A stretch of DNA of 40,373 nt from Firmicutes bacterium CAG:884 (GCA_000433875.1 HF993337.1:1-40373), one strand, 5' to 3'; shown: positions 15,977-23,441, counted from the stretch's first letter. Made by a program: numbers and translations. Notes: generated from the letters alone by a model not told the origin.

Positions 15977-17698
15977 ATGAAAAAAAATAAAGTACAAGAA
16001 CCTAAGTGTCCGTGGATTAATTTTTATGGTGATAAACCAGCACATTTAAATTATTTTGAAGGAACAATCTATGAATATTTAGAAGCATGTTCAAGAATGC
16101 ATATGAATCTAAATGCATATGAATATTATGGAAAAATTGTAAATTTTAGAAAATTTTTAAATGAAATAGAAGAAGTCGCAAAAGCTTTAAAAGCTGAAGG
16201 CGTAAATGAAGGAGATAGGGTTACAATATGTATGCCAAATACTCCACAAGGCATTTTAATGTTTTATGCTGTAAATAAAATAGGTGCTGTTGCGAATATG
16301 GTTCATCCATTATCAAGTGAAACCGAAATAGAATTCTATTTAAATAAAGCAAATAGTAAGTTTGTTTTAACGATCGATTTACTATATAATAAACTACTAA
16401 GCATTATAGGTAATACAAAAGTAGAAAAAATAGTTGTAACATCAGTAAGTGATCGTATGAGTCATCGTGTCGGACTATTATATTGGGTTTCTAAAGGAAG
16501 AAAAAACAAAAAAGTTAAATTAAGACCAAATGATTTATTATGGAATGATTTTATAAATAGAGGTAAATCATATGTTGGTGAAACATTAGTAAGAAGAAAT
16601 AGTAATGATGAAGCCGTTATTTTATATAGTGGGGGAACAACAGGAGAACCAAAAGGAATACTACTTTCTAATATGAACTTTAATGCCCTTGCAAATCAAG
16701 CAAAAGTAATGGCAACACCAAATGCTCCTGGAGATTCAATCCTTTCAATTATGCCGATCTTCCACGGTTTTGGCCTTGCTGTATGTATTCATACAACATT
16801 ATGTATTGGTATGAAATGTATTTTGATTCCAAGTTTCAGTTCGAAAAAATTTGGTGATTTAATTAAAAAATACAAACCCAACTTTATAGTTGGTGTTCCA
16901 ACATTATTTTCTGCTTTAATCAGTAATAAGAAAGTCGCAAAACAAGATCTATCGTTTATTAAAAATATTGTTTGTGGCGGTGATCAATTACAGCCTGATT
17001 TAAGAAGAAGTTTAGAAAACTTTTTGATTAAACACGGAACAAATGCTAAAGTAAAAGAAGGATATGGTTTAACTGAAAGTACAGCAGCTGTTTGTTTAAC
17101 ATTAGATGATTATATGAGACCTTGTTCAATTGGTGTTCCATTTCCAGATACATATTTTAAAATTGTTATGCCAAATACTCACGATGAAGTTCCATATGGT
17201 GAAGATGGTGAGATATGTATTAGTGGACCAACCGTTATGTTAGGCTATCTAGAAAATGCTGAGGAAACGATTAATACATTAAGAGTTCACGAAGATGGTA
17301 GATTATGGCTTCATACAGGTGATATAGCTTCTATGGATGAAGACGGTTTTGTTTATTTTAAACAAAGACTTAAAAGAGTTATTGTATCAAGTGGTTATAA
17401 TATTTATCCATCATATGTTGAAAGAATAATAAATAGTCATCCAGCAGTTTTAACATCAACTGTAATAGGCATTAAACATCCTTATAAAGTTCAAGTAGCG
17501 AAAGCATTCATTGTTTTAAAAGAAGGAATTAAGCCTACAAATGATTTGAAAAATGATATTTATGAATATTGTTTAAAAAACATAGCACGTTATTCGATGC
17601 CATATGAAATTGAATATAGAGAAACTCTTCCTACAACTAAGGTAGGTAAGATTGCTTATAGAGAACTTGAAAGAGAAGAAGAAAGCAAGGAAAATTAA
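15977..17698 (+). CDS. AMP-forming acyl-CoA synthetase/ligase family protein
   Basis: 573 residues, full length for the ANL superfamily. It should activate a carboxylate with ATP to an acyl-adenylate and transfer it to CoA. Motifs in order: A3 P-loop YSGGTTGEPKGILLSN; A4/A5 region IMPIFHGFGLAVC and GYGLTESTAAVCLT; A7 LWLHTGDIASMDEDGFVYF; A8 hinge KRVIVSSGYNIYPSYVE; and A10 with catalytic Lys in TTKVGKIAYRELE. The N-terminal GDRVTICMPNTPQGI fits fatty-acid or medium-chain ligases, but the substrate cannot be read from sequence. It is transcribed alone between terminators. No fatty-acid or menaquinone genes are nearby. Confidence 0.88.
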   Translation: MKKNKVQEPKCPWINFYGDKPAHLNYFEGTIYEYLEACSRMHMNLNAYEYYGKIVNFRKFLNEIEEVAKALKAEGVNEGDRVTICMPNTPQGILMFYAVNKIGAVANMVHPLSSETEIEFYLNKANSKFVLTIDLLYNKLLSIIGNTKVEKIVVTSVSDRMSHRVGLLYWVSKGRKNKKVKLRPNDLLWNDFINRGKSYVGETLVRRNSNDEAVILYSGGTTGEPKGILLSNMNFNALANQAKVMATPNAPGDSILSIMPIFHGFGLAVCIHTTLCIGMKCILIPSFSSKKFGDLIKKYKPNFIVGVPTLFSALISNKKVAKQDLSFIKNIVCGGDQLQPDLRRSLENFLIKHGTNAKVKEGYGLTESTAAVCLTLDDYMRPCSIGVPFPDTYFKIVMPNTHDEVPYGEDGEICISGPTVMLGYLENAEETINTLRVHEDGRLWLHTGDIASMDEDGFVYFKQRLKRVIVSSGYNIYPSYVERIINSHPAVLTSTVIGIKHPYKVQVAKAFIVLKEGIKPTNDLKNDIYEYCLKNIARYSMPYEIEYRETLPTTKVGKIAYRELEREEESKEN

Positions 17699-17706
17699 TT
17701 TTCCTT
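17687..17706. terminator. palindromic hairpin at the end of the synthetase gene
   Basis: AAGGAAAA, loop TTAA, TTTTCCTT is a perfect 8-bp stem overlapping the stop codon and ending 4 nt before the tRNA. There is no T-tract after it, so termination may be weak. It could instead be a processing hairpin between the mRNA and the tRNA. Confidence 0.45.
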
Positions 17707-17710
17707 CTAT

Positions 17711-17784
17711 GCCCATATAGTTAAGTGGTATAATAAAGCCATGGTAAGGCTTAGTTCGCAGTCCGATTCTGCGTGTGGGCACCA
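17711..17784 (+). tRNA. tRNA-Thr (anticodon GGU)
   Basis: A complete cloverleaf can be folded: acceptor GCCCATA/TGTGGGC with one T-G pair, discriminator A and encoded CCA. The D arm is GTTA-AGTGGTA-TAAT, and the anticodon arm is AAGCC-ATGGTAA-GGCTT with GGT at 17743-17745. The variable loop is AGTT and the T arm is CGCAG-TCCGATT-CTGCG. G1-C72, C2-G71 and the GGU anticodon match threonine identity elements. Two oddities are a C at T-loop position 55, where U (pseudouridine) is almost universal, and an A at position 32. No promoter is obvious immediately upstream, so it may be cotranscribed with the synthetase gene. Confidence 0.88.
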
Positions 17785-17794
17785 GATTGATAAT

Positions 17795-17826
17795 AAACTC
17801 AAACCATAAAAAGTTTGAGTTTTAAA
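17795..17826 (+). terminator. terminator after tRNA-Thr
   Basis: AAACTCAAAC (17795-17804), 8-nt loop, GTTTGAGTTT (17813-17822), ending in TTTTAAAA. The 10-bp perfect stem lies 10 nt after the tRNA CCA. Confidence 0.75.
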
Positions 17827-17971
17827 ATACTTAATTTTTATGATATAATAAAAAGTGAATGATGGTAAATGTCTTCAGACTAAAAATCTTGTAAAAACAA
17901 AATGAAAATGATGTCATTGTAATTAGAATTATTATAAAAATATTGATAATTATATTAAAGTGAGGAAAATT
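17827..17971 (+). promoter_or_regulatory. promoter and long leader of the 116-residue protein gene
   Basis: TATAAT lies at 17844-17849 with a poor -35 (TTTAAA at 17821-17826, 17-nt spacer). The leader of about 115 nt is long for this window. It contains small potential hairpins (GTC-TTCA-GAC and AATGA-TG-TCATT) and matches no riboswitch that I recognise. TGAGGA precedes the ATG. Confidence 0.35.
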
Positions 17972-18322
17972 ATGAGTAAATATGAACCATTATGGAAATA
18001 TCTAAAAAATAATCAAAAAGAAGAATATATACTAACATATGATGAAATTAAAAATATTTTAGGTTTTGATATTGATCATTCGTTTTTAAAATATAAAAAG
18101 GAATCAGCAAGTTATGGCTATATAGTAAAAAAAATAAGTTTAAAAGAAAGAAAAATAACATTTATAAATGTTATAAAAATAATAAAAGAAATAAAAGAAA
18201 TAAAAGAAAGCTCTTCATCCAAAGAAGAATGCATAAAATATTTAGTAAAAGAAACAGGTTTACCTGACAAAGAATGCATAGAGGTTTATAACTTTTATAT
18301 AGGAGAACCAAATGAAAAATAA
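17972..18322 (+). CDS. small protein with DUF7662-like N-terminal domain
   Basis: 116 residues. The N-terminal half, MSKYEPLWKYLKNNQKEEYI followed by LTYDEIKNILGF and DHSFLKYKKE, matches a small domain of unknown function widespread in bacteria (DUF7662 as I recall it). A Lys/Glu/Ile-rich helix (residues about 65-85, IKEIKEIKE) and a short C-terminal helical segment follow. I chose the ATG at 17972 because GTGAGGA lies just upstream; a GTG at 17960 would place the ribosome site inside the coding region. Its 3' end overlaps the next gene by 11 bp, so the two are probably translated together. Confidence 0.72.
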   Translation: MSKYEPLWKYLKNNQKEEYILTYDEIKNILGFDIDHSFLKYKKESASYGYIVKKISLKERKITFINVIKIIKEIKEIKESSSSKEECIKYLVKETGLPDKECIEVYNFYIGEPNEK

Positions 18323-18788
18323 AATACTTAACCCATTATCAATGCTTGTAATCGGTATTTTGCTCGGTATAATGAGTAGACTATTTGATATGTATACGAA
18401 TGTATTATGTGATGTTTTCTCAGAATTTGCAATCTGGGTATTATTTGGCACTCTTATATCAATTTATAGTAAAAGTAGAGTAGATGCAATGAAAAATATC
18501 TTACCATTTTGTATAGGAATGCTAATATCATATTACACCGTTGCCGTTATAACTCACGGAGTATATAATACTAGCTTCATTATAGGATGGACCATCTTTG
18601 CGCTCTTCTCACCACTATTTGCATATCTAACCTATATGACAAAAGAAAATAATAAGTTTTCTAAAATAATAGGCGTTTTAATTGTATTATTTTCTATACT
18701 ATCTAGTATTATCCTTTTTGACAAACTAAGATTCTATGATTATATAATTGATTTTATTTTAATATACTTTTTGTTCATAAAAAAATAG
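18312..18788 (+). CDS. uncharacterised small multi-pass membrane protein
   Basis: 158 residues with about five hydrophobic helices: residues 8-22, 38-52, 65-85, 90-108 and 115-155, the last probably two. The loops are short and the C-terminus is KK. The first helix contains GILLGIMSRLFD. No transport or enzyme motif is recognised. It begins inside the upstream 116-residue gene and is followed by a terminator, forming a two-gene unit of unknown role. AGGAGA precedes the ATG. Confidence 0.75.
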   Translation: MKNKILNPLSMLVIGILLGIMSRLFDMYTNVLCDVFSEFAIWVLFGTLISIYSKSRVDAMKNILPFCIGMLISYYTVAVITHGVYNTSFIIGWTIFALFSPLFAYLTYMTKENNKFSKIIGVLIVLFSILSSIILFDKLRFYDYIIDFILIYFLFIKK

Positions 18789-18809
18789 ATACACTTGTAT
18801 CTATTTTCA
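18783..18809 (+). terminator. terminator-like hairpin after the membrane protein gene
   Basis: AAATAGATACA (18783-18793), CT, TGTATCTATTT (18796-18806), an 11-bp stem with a short T run. A related sequence, ACAAATGTATCTATT, recurs about 40 nt further on. The remaining gap up to 18921 holds no gene; it contains a good ribosome site followed at once by ATG-AAT-TAA. Confidence 0.6.
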
Positions 18810-18921
18810 TTTGTAAGGTGATTACAATGAATTAACAAATGTATCTATTCATATTATAACAAAACAATATTTTATATGCAACACAAATTAACTAAAAGTT
18901 TACAAAATTATAAACTAATAG

Positions 18922-18950
18922 TTGATTAATAATTACTTATTTGCTATTAT
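18922..18950 (+). promoter_or_regulatory. promoter of the small membrane protein pair
   Basis: TTGATT at 18922-18927, a 17-nt spacer, and TATTAT at 18945-18950. The predicted transcript starts about 10 nt before the ATG at 18967, which rules out the upstream TTG at 18922 as a start. Confidence 0.6.
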
Positions 18951-18966
18951 ATTAAAGGTGAATAAT

Positions 18967-19188
18967 ATGGACTATCTAATATTAATAATCATACTAAGCT
19001 CATTATTAATAATATATACAGTATATATACTAATTGATGACTATAAAAAAGAAAAATACTATAACAAAAATATATACTATATAACAGAATGGGATAAATA
19101 TGAAAGTATAATTAAATTACAAAAAAGAATAATATTTAGAAAAAAGATAAAACTATTATTCTATAAAATAAGGAGCAAAATGAAATGA
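18967..19188 (+). CDS. small single-pass membrane protein, 73 residues
   Basis: Starts MDYLILIIILSSLLIIYTVY, a strongly hydrophobic N-terminal helix. A polar Tyr/Lys-rich region and a highly basic C-terminus (RIIFRKKIKLLFYKIRSK) follow. There is no lipobox. The family is not recognised. The start at 18967 has AAAGGTG 6 nt upstream. Its TGA stop overlaps the start of the next small gene (ATGAAATGA), a classic coupling arrangement. The positive tail suggests a cytoplasmic domain lying against the membrane. Confidence 0.65.
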   Translation: MDYLILIIILSSLLIIYTVYILIDDYKKEKYYNKNIYYITEWDKYESIIKLQKRIIFRKKIKLLFYKIRSKMK

Positions 19189-19382
19189 AAATAATATTGT
19201 CAGCATTATGCATAATAGGACTATTCTATATAATAGTATTCTTCAAAAGAAAAAGTGCAAATTATTATCAAATAATAAATAAATTAGATAATGAATTAGA
19301 AAAAAATAAAACCAAAATAAAATCAAATAACAAAATAATAGAAGAATTAGATAAACAAATATCAAAATATGACCGAAAATAA
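19185..19382 (+). CDS. small membrane-anchored coiled-coil protein, 65 residues
   Basis: An N-terminal membrane helix (ILSALCIIGLFYIIVFF) is followed by a Lys/Asn/Glu-rich heptad-like helix (residues about 28-62, with INKLDNELEKNKTKI and IIEELDKQISK). It overlaps the preceding gene by 4 bp and is probably made with it. The layout is reminiscent of small division- or secretion-associated scaffold proteins, but I recognise no family. The ribosome site is the purine-rich AAGGAG inside the previous gene. Confidence 0.6.
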   Translation: MKIILSALCIIGLFYIIVFFKRKSANYYQIINKLDNELEKNKTKIKSNNKIIEELDKQISKYDRK

Positions 19383-19386
19383 GATA

Positions 19387-19415
19387 TTGTTATATTTCAT
19401 TTTAAATGGTATAAT
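19387..19415 (+). promoter_or_regulatory. promoter of lspA
   Basis: TTGTTA at 19387-19392, a 17-nt spacer, and TATAAT at 19410-19415, followed after a few bases by AGGTGAT and the ATG at 19432. The predicted leader is only about 10 nt. Confidence 0.75.
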
Positions 19416-19431
19416 AAATAGGTGATGAGAT

Positions 19432-19893
19432 ATGATTATTATAATAATTCTATTTTTATTTTTAGATCAAATGATTAAATATTTAGTTGCATCCAATATG
19501 TACCTAAACCAAAGTATTAATATCATTAAAGATTTCTTTAAAATAACATATGTAACAAATGATGGAGCAGCATTTAGCTTATTTAGTGGGAATGTATTAC
19601 TACTAATATTAATTGCAGTTTTTGTTATAATATATATATTTAAAAATATAAAAAAATTAGAAAAATTAGAAAAATACATTTATAGCATATTAGTTGCTGG
19701 AATACTAGGTAACCTAATTGATAGAATATTTAGAGGACATGTAATAGACTATCTAGACTTTAGATTATTCGGTTATGATATGGCCATATTCAATTTTGCA
19801 GATATATGTATTGTTGTATCTTGCTCATTGCTTTTATTATTAGAGGTGATAAAATGGAAAAAATCACAGTTAGTGAAACAAACGAAAGATTAG
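19432..19893 (+). CDS. lspA: lipoprotein signal peptidase (signal peptidase II)
   Basis: 153 residues, normal length, with four membrane helices. This aspartic protease removes signal peptides from prolipoproteins in the cytoplasmic membrane. Conserved blocks are LFLDQMIKYLV, the TNDGAAFSLF loop, AGILGNLIDRIFRGHVIDYL with the first catalytic Asp, and FNFADICIV with the second. Its last 40 nt overlap the start of the rluD-like gene in another frame, and the rluD ribosome site lies within lspA. The lspA-rluD order is common in Firmicutes. Confidence 0.95.
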   Translation: MIIIIILFLFLDQMIKYLVASNMYLNQSINIIKDFFKITYVTNDGAAFSLFSGNVLLLILIAVFVIIYIFKNIKKLEKLEKYIYSILVAGILGNLIDRIFRGHVIDYLDFRLFGYDMAIFNFADICIVVSCSLLLLLEVIKWKKSQLVKQTKD

Positions 19894-20735
19894 ATAATTA
19901 TTTATCTAAATACTTGGAAATAACTAGAAGCCAAGTTAAAAAAAACATAGATAACATATATGTAAACGGACAAAATCAAAAATGTGGATTCATTTTAAGT
20001 GCAGGCGATGTAATTACATATGAATTTAAAGAAGATGAAGAAATCAAACCAGAAAACATTAAAATTGATATTGTTTACGAAGATGATGATATAATGGTTA
20101 TTAATAAACCAAACGGATTAGTTGTTCATCCCGGAGCAGGGAATAGCAGCGGTACTCTAGTAAATGCCTTAATGTATTTATCGAAAAACTTAAGTGACAT
20201 AAACGGCGAATATAGACCTGGTATTGTTCATCGGATAGATGCCTATACAACAGGATTGTTAGTAGTTGCCAAAAACAATGAAGCCCATAATATTTTAGCA
20301 GAAGAAATAAAAACAAAAACAGCAAAAAGAAAATACTATGCAATTGTTTGGGGAACATTTAATAATACTAGTGGAACTATTGATGCACCGATTGGAAGAG
20401 ATCCTAATAATAGACTCAAAATGAAAGTAATTGATGGCGGAAAAGAAGCAATTACTCACTTTAAAGTATTAAAAAAATTCAAAAGAGCAAGTTTACTTGA
20501 ATTAGAACTAGAAACAGGAAGAACTCATCAAATAAGATGCCATATGGAATATATTGGCCATCCAATTGTAAATGATCCTGTTTATGGCAACCACTCATTA
20601 ATTGATAATAGTGGTCAAGCATTACACTCATTTGAACTTACTTTAATTCATCCAAGAACAAAAGAAAAAATGACCTTTAAAGCAGAAACACCAGAATGCT
20701 TTAATAAAATACTTAAAATTATGGAGGAAGAATAA
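19854..20735 (+). CDS. rluD: RluD-family 23S rRNA pseudouridine synthase
   Basis: 293 residues. An N-terminal S4 RNA-binding domain (RLDNYLSKYLEITRSQVKKN) is followed by the RluA/RluD catalytic domain. The catalytic Asp is in GIVHRIDAYTTGLLVVAKN; Tyr, Thr and Thr follow where HRLDxxTSGLL is typical. Other family blocks are NKPNGLVVHPGAGN, APIGRDPNNRLKMKV and ETGRTHQIRCHM. I chose ATG 19854, preceded by AGAGGTGA; a longer frame from 19806 would add 16 hydrophobic residues that are a shadow of lspA. The exact uridine targets cannot be read, so it may be RluD or YlyB-like. The stop overlaps the next start by one base. Confidence 0.93.
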   Translation: MEKITVSETNERLDNYLSKYLEITRSQVKKNIDNIYVNGQNQKCGFILSAGDVITYEFKEDEEIKPENIKIDIVYEDDDIMVINKPNGLVVHPGAGNSSGTLVNALMYLSKNLSDINGEYRPGIVHRIDAYTTGLLVVAKNNEAHNILAEEIKTKTAKRKYYAIVWGTFNNTSGTIDAPIGRDPNNRLKMKVIDGGKEAITHFKVLKKFKRASLLELELETGRTHQIRCHMEYIGHPIVNDPVYGNHSLIDNSGQALHSFELTLIHPRTKEKMTFKAETPECFNKILKIMEEE

Positions 20736-21892
20736 TGGTTAACAAAATTGATGAAATAACAATGAAATTAATGCACTATTTTATAACAGAAAAAAACTAT
20801 AATCCTGTTATATTACAAGGCGCTAAAAACGAAATATGGTTAGAAAACCTTAATTCTGACTATAAAATAATTAGAATTGTTTCAAACTATATTCATAATA
20901 ATGAACAATTAAACTTTGATTTATATAGATCATCAACCATAATTAAAAAAATAAAAAAACAAACCTTTTCATTCAGGATGAATACCCTTAGTATATTTAT
21001 CAATTTAGGAGATAATGTTGATGAAGAAAAAATAAGACCATCTAAAGAAATGGATTTTGTTGGAATAAAAGACATAGACGAATTAAATAAATGTGGTAAT
21101 GTCTTAAAAGTATTTCCTGATATAATAACAGATACAAAATTTGATGAAGAAGGAGTTAATTTATTTATGAAAATAACTGATGATATAGCCCATAAAAATG
21201 AAGAAAATGGTAAAAGAGCCGAAGAAATATTTGCTATTAGAAAACCATATGTAACATATGCCTTACTTGCAATAAATATTTTACTATTTATTATAATGGT
21301 ATTTGTAAGTGGTGATGGAATTTATGGATTTCAAACCGAAACTCTAGTTAAATTTGGTGGCAATGTTAAATCATTAGTATTAAATGGCGAATATTGGCGC
21401 TTGATCGCATCAGCCTTTTTACACGATGGTTTCTTGCATCTAATATGTAATATGTATGCCCTTTATGTACTCGGAATTCAACTTGAAAACTTTTTTGGAA
21501 AAACAAGATTTGCAATCATCTATCTCTTTAGTGCAATTACAGGAAACCTTTTATCATTAGTATTTGCCGATCCAAACGTTGTAAGTATAGGCGCAAGTGG
21601 CGCGATATTTGGCCTATTTGGTTCATTATTATATTTTGGCTATTATTATAGAGTTTACTTAGGAACTGTTCTAAGAACCCAAATTGTTCCCGTAATTTTA
21701 ATTAATTTACTATTCGGTATCGTAACACCAGGAATTGACAATGCAGCCCATATTGGCGGACTAATCGGAGGCGTATTTATATCAATGGGAATAGGTGTTA
21801 AGTTTAAAAGCACAAAATCAGATATGATAAATGGAATGATCGTTTCAACACTATATTTACTTTTCTTAATTTATATGGGATTTTTCAGGTAA
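20735..21892 (+). CDS. gluP: rhomboid family intramembrane serine protease (GluP/YqgP type)
   Basis: 385 residues. An N-terminal cytosolic domain of about 165 residues is followed by seven membrane helices, as in B. subtilis YqgP/GluP. The catalytic Ser lies in SIGASGAIFGLFG and the His in NAAHIGGLIGG. The L1-loop element EYWRLIASAFLHDGFLHLICNM is typical. It cleaves membrane proteins within or near the bilayer; YqgP acts on a magnesium transporter in Bacillus. It overlaps the rluD stop by one base, giving a tightly coupled lspA-rluD-rhomboid unit. Confidence 0.92.
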   Translation: MVNKIDEITMKLMHYFITEKNYNPVILQGAKNEIWLENLNSDYKIIRIVSNYIHNNEQLNFDLYRSSTIIKKIKKQTFSFRMNTLSIFINLGDNVDEEKIRPSKEMDFVGIKDIDELNKCGNVLKVFPDIITDTKFDEEGVNLFMKITDDIAHKNEENGKRAEEIFAIRKPYVTYALLAINILLFIIMVFVSGDGIYGFQTETLVKFGGNVKSLVLNGEYWRLIASAFLHDGFLHLICNMYALYVLGIQLENFFGKTRFAIIYLFSAITGNLLSLVFADPNVVSIGASGAIFGLFGSLLYFGYYYRVYLGTVLRTQIVPVILINLLFGIVTPGIDNAAHIGGLIGGVFISMGIGVKFKSTKSDMINGMIVSTLYLLFLIYMGFFR

Positions 21893-21897
21893 AATAT

Positions 21898-21926
21898 TTG
21901 ACAACACTACTATTTTGTGGTAAAAT
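21898..21926 (+). promoter_or_regulatory. promoter of the rplU operon
   Basis: TTGACA at 21898-21903, a 17-nt spacer, and TAAAAT at 21921-21926. It starts 5 nt after the rhomboid gene. Confidence 0.85.
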
Positions 21927-21932
21927 CATTAC

Positions 21933-22012
21933 TTGTGTAGGGCCTCACTCTACAACCGCACAGAAATGGTTTTAAACATTACGTACCATAATGGCGAGTC
22001 TTAGTTAATAAG
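21933..22012 (+). ncRNA. L21 ribosomal-protein leader RNA
   Basis: The stretch between the promoter and the rplU ribosome site matches the Firmicutes L21 leader in position and sequence blocks. There is a UGUAG/CUACA hairpin flanked by GUG and CAC (ttgtgtaggg and ctacaaccgcaca). Then comes AUGGU...ACCAU (aatggttttaaacatt to accataatggcgag). In Firmicutes this element is thought to be bound by L21 to control the rplU operon. That is family knowledge; the exact ends are estimated. Confidence 0.8.
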
Positions 22013-22023
22013 GAGGTATAAAA

Positions 22024-22323
22024 ATGAAAGCAGTTATAAAAACTGGTGGAAAACAATATATCGTTGAAGAAGGTTCAATTATTTATGTTGAAAAATTAGA
22101 TTTAGAACCTGGTAAAGAAGTAGTTTTTGATGAAGTTTTAATGGTAGATGATAAAGTTGGAAATCCACTTGTAAAAGGTGCTAAAGTTACAGGAGAAGTT
22201 ATTAAGAATGGTAAACAATCTAAAATTATTGTTTATAAATATGTTCAAAAAAATAACTATCACAAAAGACAAGGACATAGACAACCTTATACAAAAGTTG
22301 AAATTAAGTCTATTAAGGCATAA
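22024..22323 (+). CDS. rplU: 50S ribosomal protein L21
   Basis: 99 residues. Starts MKAVIKTGGKQYIVEEGSII and contains the C-terminal signature YKRQGHRQPYTKVEIKSI in the form KNNYHKRQGHRQPYTKVEI. It binds 23S rRNA in the large subunit. It is the first gene of the rplU-prp-rpmA operon, with AAGGAGG upstream. Expression is probably autoregulated through the leader RNA. Confidence 0.98.
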   Translation: MKAVIKTGGKQYIVEEGSIIYVEKLDLEPGKEVVFDEVLMVDDKVGNPLVKGAKVTGEVIKNGKQSKIIVYKYVQKNNYHKRQGHRQPYTKVEIKSIKA

Positions 22324-22325
22324 GT

Positions 22326-22640
22326 ATGGTAAGAGTAAATTATTTTGTTAAAGACAATAGAATTGAAAAAGTTATATTAAAAGGCCATAGCAATTTTGAT
22401 GATTATGGTAAAGATATAGTTTGTGCATCTATTAGTTCGATAGTTATTACAACTGTAAATGCTTGTTTAAAAATAGATAAAGAATCTATTAAGCATAGTG
22501 AGGGAAAAGAAGTTGTTATAACAATCATTAAACATAGTGATATAGTTGATACTTTAATTAACAATATGATTGACTTACTGACGGAATTATCAAAACAATA
22601 TGAAAACAATATCAAAATAGGAGGCGAGAGTTGTGTTTGA
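22326..22640 (+). CDS. prp: ribosomal-processing cysteine protease Prp (YsxB family)
   Basis: 104 residues. Prp cleaves the N-terminal extension of ribosomal protein L27 before ribosome assembly. The catalytic His and Cys lie in the family block GHSNFDDYGKDIVCASISSI. It is located between rplU and rpmA, as in other Firmicutes, 2 nt after rplU and overlapping rpmA by 8 bp. Its substrate site is present in the next gene. Confidence 0.95.
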   Translation: MVRVNYFVKDNRIEKVILKGHSNFDDYGKDIVCASISSIVITTVNACLKIDKESIKHSEGKEVVITIIKHSDIVDTLINNMIDLLTELSKQYENNIKIGGESCV

Positions 22641-22923
22641 ATTAATGCATTTAAATATACAATTATTTGCGCATAAAAAAGGTCAAGGTTCTACTAAGAA
22701 CGGACGTGATTCTGAATCTAAAAGATTAGGCGCAAAGGCCGCTGATGGTGAATATGTTACAGGTGGATCTATCCTTTATCGTCAAAGAGGTACTAAAATA
22801 TATCCTGGCGTTAATGTAGGTATTGGTACTGATGATACTGTATTTGCAAAAATTAGTGGTTATGTAAAGTTTGAAAGACTTGGAAAAGATAAAAAACAAG
22901 TTAGTGTTTATCCAAACAAATAA
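22633..22923 (+). CDS. rpmA: 50S ribosomal protein L27, with cleavable N-terminal extension
   Basis: 96 residues in the precursor. The mature body (HKKGQGSTKNGRDSESKRLG, then GGSILYRQRGTKIYPG) is standard L27. The N-terminal extension MFELMHLNIQLFA ends in the LxLQxFA-type Prp site, with cleavage expected between Ala and His. I take the GTG at 22633 as the start because AGGAGGCGAGAG lies at ideal distance; the internal ATG at 22645 is too far from it. After cleavage the flexible N-terminus reaches the peptidyl-transferase centre. Confidence 0.96.
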   Translation: MFELMHLNIQLFAHKKGQGSTKNGRDSESKRLGAKAADGEYVTGGSILYRQRGTKIYPGVNVGIGTDDTVFAKISGYVKFERLGKDKKQVSVYPNK

Positions 22924-22944
22924 GAAGCATATGCTTCTTTTTTT
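22922..22944 (+). terminator. terminator of the rplU-prp-rpmA operon
   Basis: AAGAAGC-ATAT-GCTTCTT (22922-22939) followed by T to 22944. The stem includes the last bases of the rpmA stop codon. Confidence 0.85.
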
Positions 22945-22946
22945 AA

Positions 22947-22973
22947 TAAAAAAATACTAATTATTTAGTATTT
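22947..22973 (-). terminator. terminator of the HIT protein gene
   Basis: On the minus strand AAATACTAA, loop ATAA, TTAGTATTT followed by a T-run. It spans 22952-22973 plus the A-run at 22947-22953 of the plus strand, and includes the hit stop codon. Confidence 0.75.
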
Positions 22974-23319
22974 CATATATTTCTTTTACATCTTTAAAAT
23001 TATTTTCTTTATAAAATGGAATTATATGTAAATGGAAATGTTTTACATCTTCTAAAACACCATTATTTTGAACCAATCTAATACCATCAGGATTTAATTT
23101 AGTTTCTAATAATTTTTTAATATCTTTAGCTTTACTAAATATATAATCAACCATTTCTAAAGAAATATCATCCAAATCAACGAAATGTTCCTTAGGAACA
23201 ATTAAAGTATGACCATTAGATCTTGGATTAATATCTAAAAATACCTTAATTTTATCATCCTCATATAAAGTATATGAAGGAATTTCACCATTTACAATTT
23301 TACAAAATACACAATTCAT
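22957..23319 (-). CDS. HIT family protein (HinT-like nucleotide hydrolase)
   Basis: 120 residues. The histidine-triad motif is HFHLHIIPF. Zinc-site and substrate-pocket residues appear in the N-terminal CVFCKIVNGEIPSY and NPRSNGHTLIVPKEHF. The family hydrolyses adenosine phosphoramidates and other nucleotide conjugates in the cytosol. It is converged upon by the rpmA operon and divergent from sufC. Ribosome site AGGAGGTAATT precedes the ATG, making translation initiation strong. Confidence 0.95.
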   Translation of the reverse strand: MNCVFCKIVNGEIPSYTLYEDDKIKVFLDINPRSNGHTLIVPKEHFVDLDDISLEMVDYIFSKAKDIKKLLETKLNPDGIRLVQNNGVLEDVKHFHLHIIPFYKENNFKDVKEIYEILNN

Positions 23320-23394
23320 AATTACCTCCTATATAATTATACAATATAAAAACAATTATTAAAATCAAATTTTATGAATATTTTAATATTTATA

Positions 23395-23423
23395 TTCAAA
23401 TTATTTAAAAAAAATGATAAAAT
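23395..23423 (+). promoter_or_regulatory. promoter of the sufCDS operon
   Basis: TTCAAA at 23395-23400, a 17-nt spacer, and TAAAAT at 23418-23423, 18 nt before the sufC ATG. GGTGAAG serves as ribosome site. No operator is obvious. Confidence 0.55.
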
Positions 23424-23441
23424 ATTAGTTGGTGAAGAAGT

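Noticed and set aside
19806..19853. Longer start for the pseudouridine synthase
   Set aside because: The added residues are the shadow of lspA in another frame, and AGAGGTGA directly precedes the ATG at 19854.
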